From: an uncultured PS1 clade bacterium | GTDB taxonomy: Bacteria; Pseudomonadota; Alphaproteobacteria; MED-G09 | Direction of reading: 5' to 3' | NCBI GenBank assembly: GCA_902626605.1 | Contig: CACOFZ010000003.1 | Span: forward strand, 1-64,000 | Length of the DNA stretch: 64,000 nt | Part shown: in pieces, positions 61,706 through 64,000 of the stretch | Numbering within the stretch: the first letter of the stretch is position 1 | Layout: every line of letters starts with the position of its first letter | Notes under the pieces: model-generated | Told to the model about the DNA's origin: nothing | The model's input: only the letters and a program-made list of their open reading frames with translations | Databases searched by the model: none | Position numbers and translations under genes: made by a program

Positions 61706-62625
61706 AGTTTCAATCCACTAAGCTTTGAACATGTTTCATTAAACTCTTTTATAGTATCTTTGATAATCTCCTCAGCTGATTTAATACTATCAATTAGGCC
61801 TACTGATTGACCAGAAAGTGCTGGAGCGGCATTCATATCTCCTTCAAAATATAAGTCTTTTATTTTTCTCATAGCGGTCATATCCATTTCTCCTGCATCT
61901 AATATTTCTTTTGTAAAGTCTGTTCTTAGAGCTCTTATTACAGGCTTAGATCTTTTATTGAGTATCCAAGTACCGTTAAGTGGAGAGTCAAAGATATATT
62001 TTTTAAAATTATCATGCACAGGACTTTCTTTGCTAGAAACAAATCTAGTCCCCATCTGTATACCTTCCGCACCAACGGCAAAAGCTGCTGCCATACCAGC
62101 TCCATCTGCAATTCCACCTGCCGCAATTATTGGTAAATCTATTTGTTTTCTGATTGCTTGTATTAAAACAAAAAGACCTACTTCCTCGGGGCTTTTAAAA
62201 CCTCCACCTTCAGTACCCTCAACAACAAGTCCATCAACACCGCAATTAGCGGCTTTTATAGCTCCTTCGATACTTGGAACTGCATGATAAACTGTTATTC
62301 CAGCATATTTAAGGATATCAACATACTTTGAAGGATCCCCAGCTGATGTAGTTACAAACTTGACCCCGTGCTCAACACAAAATTCAACCATGCTTTCATC
62401 TTTTAAAAAAAGTAATGGTAAATTTACACCAAAAGGTTGGTCAGTTAATTCAGACATCTTTTCTATTTCAGCCTTACAGCTATCTACTTCACCTGAAGAT
62501 GTTTCAATTATACCTAGACCACCTGCATTACAAACTGCGGAAGCTAATTGACTTCTAGCAATCCATCCCATTGGTGCTTGAACAATTGGATATTTAGATC
62601 CTGTATGTTTTGTAACTCTATTCAT
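61702..62625 (-). CDS. Nitronate monooxygenase-family protein, IpdC-like
   Basis: A 307-aa FMN TIM-barrel protein: YPIVQAPMGWIARSQLASAVCNAGGLG, VVEGTEGGGFKSPEEVG and LPIIAAGGIADGAGMAAAFAVGAEG. The N-terminal and GTRFVSSKES parts recall mycobacterial IpdC, needed for steroid C/D-ring breakdown. The start overlaps the upstream GST-like stop by one base (TAATG). It precedes the TIP30-like gene with a 4-base overlap. Confidence 0.87.
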   Translation of the reverse strand: MNRVTKHTGSKYPIVQAPMGWIARSQLASAVCNAGGLGIIETSSGEVDSCKAEIEKMSELTDQPFGVNLPLLFLKDESMVEFCVEHGVKFVTTSAGDPSKYVDILKYAGITVYHAVPSIEGAIKAANCGVDGLVVEGTEGGGFKSPEEVGLFVLIQAIRKQIDLPIIAAGGIADGAGMAAAFAVGAEGIQMGTRFVSSKESPVHDNFKKYIFDSPLNGTWILNKRSKPVIRALRTDFTKEILDAGEMDMTAMRKIKDLYFEGDMNAAPALSGQSVGLIDSIKSAEEIIKDTIKEFNETCSKLSGLKL

Positions 62626-63689
62626 TAATTTTCCTTTGTAAGCAATCTCTCACAACCTGTATTTTTAAAAATATCTACAATTCTTTTTTGATGATGATCA
62701 GATAGATTATAAAATTCTTGGTTAATCCATTTAAGACATTTGCCTTGATAACTGAAAGTCTTTTGTGTCCATTTAGATCCATCAATCTCAGTTTCCCATA
62801 TATCTTCATCATTTTCTAATGCTTTACTATTGGCTAATAAGGCAGGTACATATACGCGTCCTATTTCATTTAAAATAAGTTTCATCTTTTCTGCTAAAAT
62901 CTCAAAAGTTTCCCATGAGCTTTCATCGAGATTTATACCTGATAGATCTTCCATATTATTTATCCAGGCTACAGTTCTAATTGATTTTTTATGAGCAATT
63001 ACCCTAGGAGTAGGGTCTAAACCAATTAATTGAGTTAATTGACCATAAATTGCAAAATCAGCCGAACTTGGCCTATATCCAAAAAGAAATGGAAAATCTC
63101 TGAAATGATTTTCCATAATTTCAAGGAAACGTTTATAACTATTTTCAATTATAGAAGCTGTTTTATCATTTGAACCTACAACCCACAGTCTCTCAATTTG
63201 TCTTGAACCTATACTTTCTTTAAATAACTTTAAGGCACCATCTTCAAGATTAATTTTATGATGCAAAGGTAAAATTGAAGATGCATTATCTGCATCTTTT
63301 TTAAAATGCCATCTGTAATGAAACATATATTTTGTAACCCACTCATCACCAAAGTCTTCAAGAAGGTAATTTAAAAAACATAATGCTGGATCTTCAGGAA
63401 TAACACTTCTTTTTTCAAAATCATTTTCAAATTTTCTAATAATTGGTGTTGTATCAGTTAATGCACAAAAACCGTCTCTGCTATCACTCAGAATGAATGT
63501 AGGTAAAAGAGATGGCTTTGGTGGTTCTATTCCAAGGTTAGCAAAAACTCCTTCACCGTCAAATAAATCTTTGGGGTTTGCCCAAATAACTTGATAAGGA
63601 ATGTGTCTATAGCGTAAAAGTGCTATCATTTTTCTTGTGTAAGGGGATGGTGGCAATCCTATAAGAGTAATTTTATTCTTATTTAACAT
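62625..63689 (-). CDS. Glutathione S-transferase-fold protein with extended C-terminal part
   Basis: A 354-aa protein. Residues about 6-85 are a thioredoxin-like GST domain (LIGLPPSPYTRKMIALLRYR, LLPTFIL), with a helical domain containing DFPFLFGYRPSSADFAIYGQL, then about 130 further residues, longer than usual GSTs (200-230 aa). The ATG at 63689 lies 2 bases after the upstream stop; a TTG at 63710 in the same frame is less likely. Glutathione-dependent chemistry is probable but unproven. Confidence 0.8.
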   Translation of the reverse strand: MLNKNKITLIGLPPSPYTRKMIALLRYRHIPYQVIWANPKDLFDGEGVFANLGIEPPKPSLLPTFILSDSRDGFCALTDTTPIIRKFENDFEKRSVIPEDPALCFLNYLLEDFGDEWVTKYMFHYRWHFKKDADNASSILPLHHKINLEDGALKLFKESIGSRQIERLWVVGSNDKTASIIENSYKRFLEIMENHFRDFPFLFGYRPSSADFAIYGQLTQLIGLDPTPRVIAHKKSIRTVAWINNMEDLSGINLDESSWETFEILAEKMKLILNEIGRVYVPALLANSKALENDEDIWETEIDGSKWTQKTFSYQGKCLKWINQEFYNLSDHHQKRIVDIFKNTGCERLLTKEN

Positions 63690-63691
63690 TT

Positions 63692-64000
63692 TTAATTTAA
63701 ATCTCCGCAATTTTTACCATTTAACATGTCTTTGAATAAATCCAATTGACCCTCATCCAAGCCACGACTTGTCCACCAAATCGCATGCTCATTCATACTG
63801 TTTTGGTCATCTATAATTAATCCCCACATTGGTTCAATCTGATTAGGTATCATTGAATAGCGAATATCTGTGACAAGATTTTCCTCTTTTATAAACCCTA
63901 AATAATCTTGAGAAAACCAACGAAATCTCTCAATATCTTTTCTTTGCTGACTATTTTTATCAAGATTGGGCAAATCATTTTGATAATTAAATATTTTAAT
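63692..64000 (-). CDS. C-terminal fragment of a YdjM-like membrane-bound metal-dependent hydrolase (5' end outside window)
   Basis: The frame is open to the window edge, so the apparent TTG start at 63973 is not real. The visible end reads RKDIERFRWFSQDYLGF, TDIRYSMIPN and PMWGLIIDD, which resembles the soluble tail following the membrane part of YdjM/YbcI-type hydrolases. Only about 102 residues are seen, and the family call rests on this tail. It ends 2 bases before the GST-like gene, suggesting one operon. Confidence 0.5.
   Translation of the reverse strand: MKIFNYQNDLPNLDKNSQQRKDIERFRWFSQDYLGFIKEENLVTDIRYSMIPNQIEPMWGLIIDDQNSMNEHAIWWTSRGLDEGQLDLFKDMLNGKNCGDLN

Noticed and set aside
1-64000. 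tRNA genes, CRISPR arrays, insertion sequences, integrases or prophage genes
   Set aside because: No cloverleaf-like sequence, spaced direct repeats, transposase or integrase motifs were found on either strand.

Overview
The window is AT-rich, densely packed bacterial chromosome. Many neighbouring genes overlap by 1 to 8 bases, and the longest gene-free stretch is under 300 bases. I see no tRNA, rRNA, CRISPR array, phage gene or transposase. The content points to a streamlined marine-type proteobacterium: housekeeping genes (purD, rpiA, hemH, nnr, ferrochelatase-type haem synthesis) lie between many enzymes for lipophilic substrates, and there is a large TonB-dependent receptor and a photolyase-like protein. 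A heat-shock promoter matching the gammaproteobacterial sigma-32 consensus and the general gene style would suit a SAR86-like gammaproteobacterium, but a low-GC alphaproteobacterium cannot be excluded from this sequence.

Layout. 1-1966 (+): 3' part of purD overlapping an ACAD10-like phosphotransferase. 1967-7828 (-): rpiA, a TerB/DnaJ protein, then three acyl-CoA dehydrogenases and a crotonase. 8007-8602 (+): a small heat-shock gene with a sigma-32-like promoter, a ROSE-like RNA-thermometer leader and a terminator. 8680-9957 (+): an MFS transporter. 9950-19923 (-): DUF1295 membrane protein, esterase, nitronate-monooxygenase-like protein, EthA-type Baeyer-Villiger monooxygenase, MDR reductase, MAPEG protein, phosphotransferase plus a large unrecognised protein, hemH, SDR. 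20018-22974: CitE-like lyase (+), FAH hydrolase and DCC thiol protein (-), a candidate 44-residue ORF and an SDR (+). 22975-29265 (-): NADP-binding proteins, ABM protein, DUF2939, secreted small protein, Met-rich outer-membrane-like protein, beta-carbonic anhydrase, membrane protein, GST. 29362-32384: TonB receptor divergent from a secreted VOC protein. 32418-38528 (-): EthD protein, isolated membrane protein, MDR, SDR, nnr, VOC, HAD phosphatase, SnoaL. 38721-40139 (+): Rieske oxygenase. 40147-48901 (-): acyltransferase, two SDRs, glycerate-kinase-like protein, second Rieske oxygenase, SelO, crotonase, GNAT, membrane protein, NmrA. 49096-50668 (+): SnoaL, secreted unknown, SRPBCC. 50721-57096 (-): photolyase-like, MDR, SDR, TIGR03643-type small protein, D-aminoacylase-like, proline iminopeptidase. 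57194-58819 (+): GMC oxidoreductase. 58816-64000 (-): haloalkane-dehalogenase-like hydrolase, NAD-binding pair, nitronate-monooxygenase-like protein, GST-fold protein, and a YdjM-like fragment.

How the genes may work together. The mixture of paired acyl-CoA dehydrogenases, crotonases, SDR and MDR oxidoreductases, Rieske oxygenases, a Baeyer-Villiger monooxygenase, two nitronate-monooxygenase-like proteins, a GMC alcohol dehydrogenase, a dehalogenase-like hydrolase, an MFS carrier and a TonB receptor resembles gene sets for breaking down steroids, terpenoids or other hydrophobic natural products. This is inference: no complete pathway is laid out here and no substrate is shown. The best direct sequence discovery is the two-layer heat control of the small heat-shock gene near 8000-8100. 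The most interesting unknown genes are the 368-residue protein at 17005-18111 and the secreted protein at 49526-50134.
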